Origin: Tetragenococcus halophilus subsp. flandriensis
Lineage (GTDB): Bacteria > Bacillota > Bacilli > Lactobacillales > Enterococcaceae
Assembly: GCF_030161475.1 (NCBI RefSeq)
Contig: NZ_BSUG01000076.1
Span: 82,266-146,265 of the forward strand
DNA length: 64,000 nucleotides
Reading direction: 5' to 3'
Every line of letters starts with the position of its first letter. Position 1 is the first letter of the stretch. Below the pieces are notes generated by a model. That model saw only the letters and a list, made by a program, of their open reading frames with translations, had not been told where the DNA came from and did no database searches. This document shows positions 63,620 to 64,000 of this stretch, piece by piece. The position numbers and the translations under genes are program-made.

Positions 63620-64000
63620 AAGGAACCTCCCCATATGGTACAATTAGGTTGTCCTAGACAGACAAGTACTTCAGGAGGGATTCCTTATGTCTATTATACA
63701 ACAACCAACCTTATTTGACATCGATTATTTAGAAAAATTGGATATTCAGGAGAAGTATAAAGAAATTTTCTCCCCAATCGATTGGACAAAAGTGTTAGAT
63801 CTATTCCAAAAAGATTCGAATATCGGACCGTCGATTACAGTAAACTATGAAGCACTTCTTCGCTCTTTAATGGTACGTATTGACCAGAAAATTCCTACAC
63901 AAAAGGCCTTGATTCAACGGTTGAAAAGTGATTTACGCTTGAAACTAAGTGTCGGCTTTCTTTATTCTGAACCCATTCCTTCAGAAGCCACTTATTCGCG
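63620..64000 (+). mobile_element. Insertion sequence, left part (IS1182-like, DUF772 transposase)
   Basis: The left end lies somewhere around 63605-63660, at the point where the PTS-regulator frame is interrupted. The element runs off the window, so its terminal repeats and target duplication cannot be defined. Confidence 0.7.
63687..64000 (+). CDS. Transposase, DUF772-type N-terminus (partial)
   Basis: The first 104 codons are in the window; the catalytic DDE domain lies beyond it. It starts MSIIQQPTLFDIDYLE behind a strong AGGAGGGA ribosome site. The block SITVNYEALLRSLMVRI, the LKLSVGF stretch and SEATYSR match the N-terminal DUF772 domain of IS1182/IS5-type transposases (typical form YPPEALLRALLLR ... 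STLSRF). No frameshift is seen in the visible part, so the copy may be active. It disrupts the regulator gene on the opposite strand. Confidence 0.85.
   Translation, partial: MSIIQQPTLFDIDYLEKLDIQEKYKEIFSPIDWTKVLDLFQKDSNIGPSITVNYEALLRSLMVRIDQKIPTQKALIQRLKSDLRLKLSVGFLYSEPIPSEATYS

Overview
The window is low-GC, densely coded DNA from a Gram-positive bacterium of the Bacillota, most likely an Enterococcaceae member (Enterococcus or Tetragenococcus-like). The pointers are a Rex-regulated adhE, a Met-type T-box leader, zinc-ribbon TcaA-like membrane proteins, an EIIC_2-type PTS permease, an ECF transporter with a UPF0397 S component and strong AGGAGG ribosome sites. The genus is inference. Most genes lie on the minus strand.

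Layout. 1-101 is the first part of a DhaM-type phosphotransferase. 438-8760 holds adhE behind a Rex operator, two zinc-ribbon membrane proteins (one TcaA-like), a ComK-like regulator, galU and a cupin. 9407-15123 holds an AbgB-like M20 hydrolase with an MFS carrier, a PTS EIIC_2 permease and an SGNH hydrolase. 15231-18062 is the deoC-deoB-deoR deoxyribonucleoside operon with a recognisable DeoR operator. 18478-20445 is a GntR/YtrA-type regulator with an ABC exporter.

20609-39209 is the metabolic centre: an allantoin (purine-nitrogen) fermentation island. It holds a YahJ/CodA-like amidohydrolase and its permease, a dicarboxylate/amino-acid symporter, PucG-like transaminase, AllD, AllC, carbamate kinase, an MFS carrier, DUF2877 (AllH), a single-chain AllF-AllG (FdrA-DUF1116) fusion, a PucR regulator, an alpha/beta hydrolase and allantoinase AllB. 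Together these can take allantoin through allantoate and ureidoglycine/ureidoglycolate to oxalurate, split oxalurate to oxamate and carbamoyl phosphate, and make ATP with carbamate kinase.

39590-43932 is an SDR / MFS / Gfo-Idh operon with a divergent LysR regulator. 44176-46626 holds a DUF4153 membrane protein and a decayed YdcF-family gene. 46686-50647 is a beta-fructosidase + PTS EIIBC + LacI repressor set with two clear operators. 50807-55521 is a peptide / murein-peptide scavenging set (S58 peptidase, DppA, YkfC-like NlpC/P60, OppA lipoprotein). 55707-58866 is a complete ECF transporter (T, fused A-A, S). 59192-60158 is a NERD protein split by a frameshift. 60230-62780 is a T-box-controlled metY-metA operon. 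The window closes with a PTS-type regulator truncated by an insertion sequence.

The most unusual non-coding content is a family of three near-identical elements (7884-7963, 8075-8154, 13988-14067). Read on the minus strand, each looks like a ~80-nt small RNA: an unpaired anti-Shine-Dalgarno/anti-AUG segment followed by an intrinsic terminator, with a conserved upstream region at fixed spacing. This is the design of streptococcal csRNAs and Listeria LhrC RNAs. There are also two classes of short tandem repeats (a 41-42 bp unit at 12388 with degenerate copies at 52733, and a 40 bp unit at 59070), a large inverted repeat at 9250, and three decayed or frameshifted genes.
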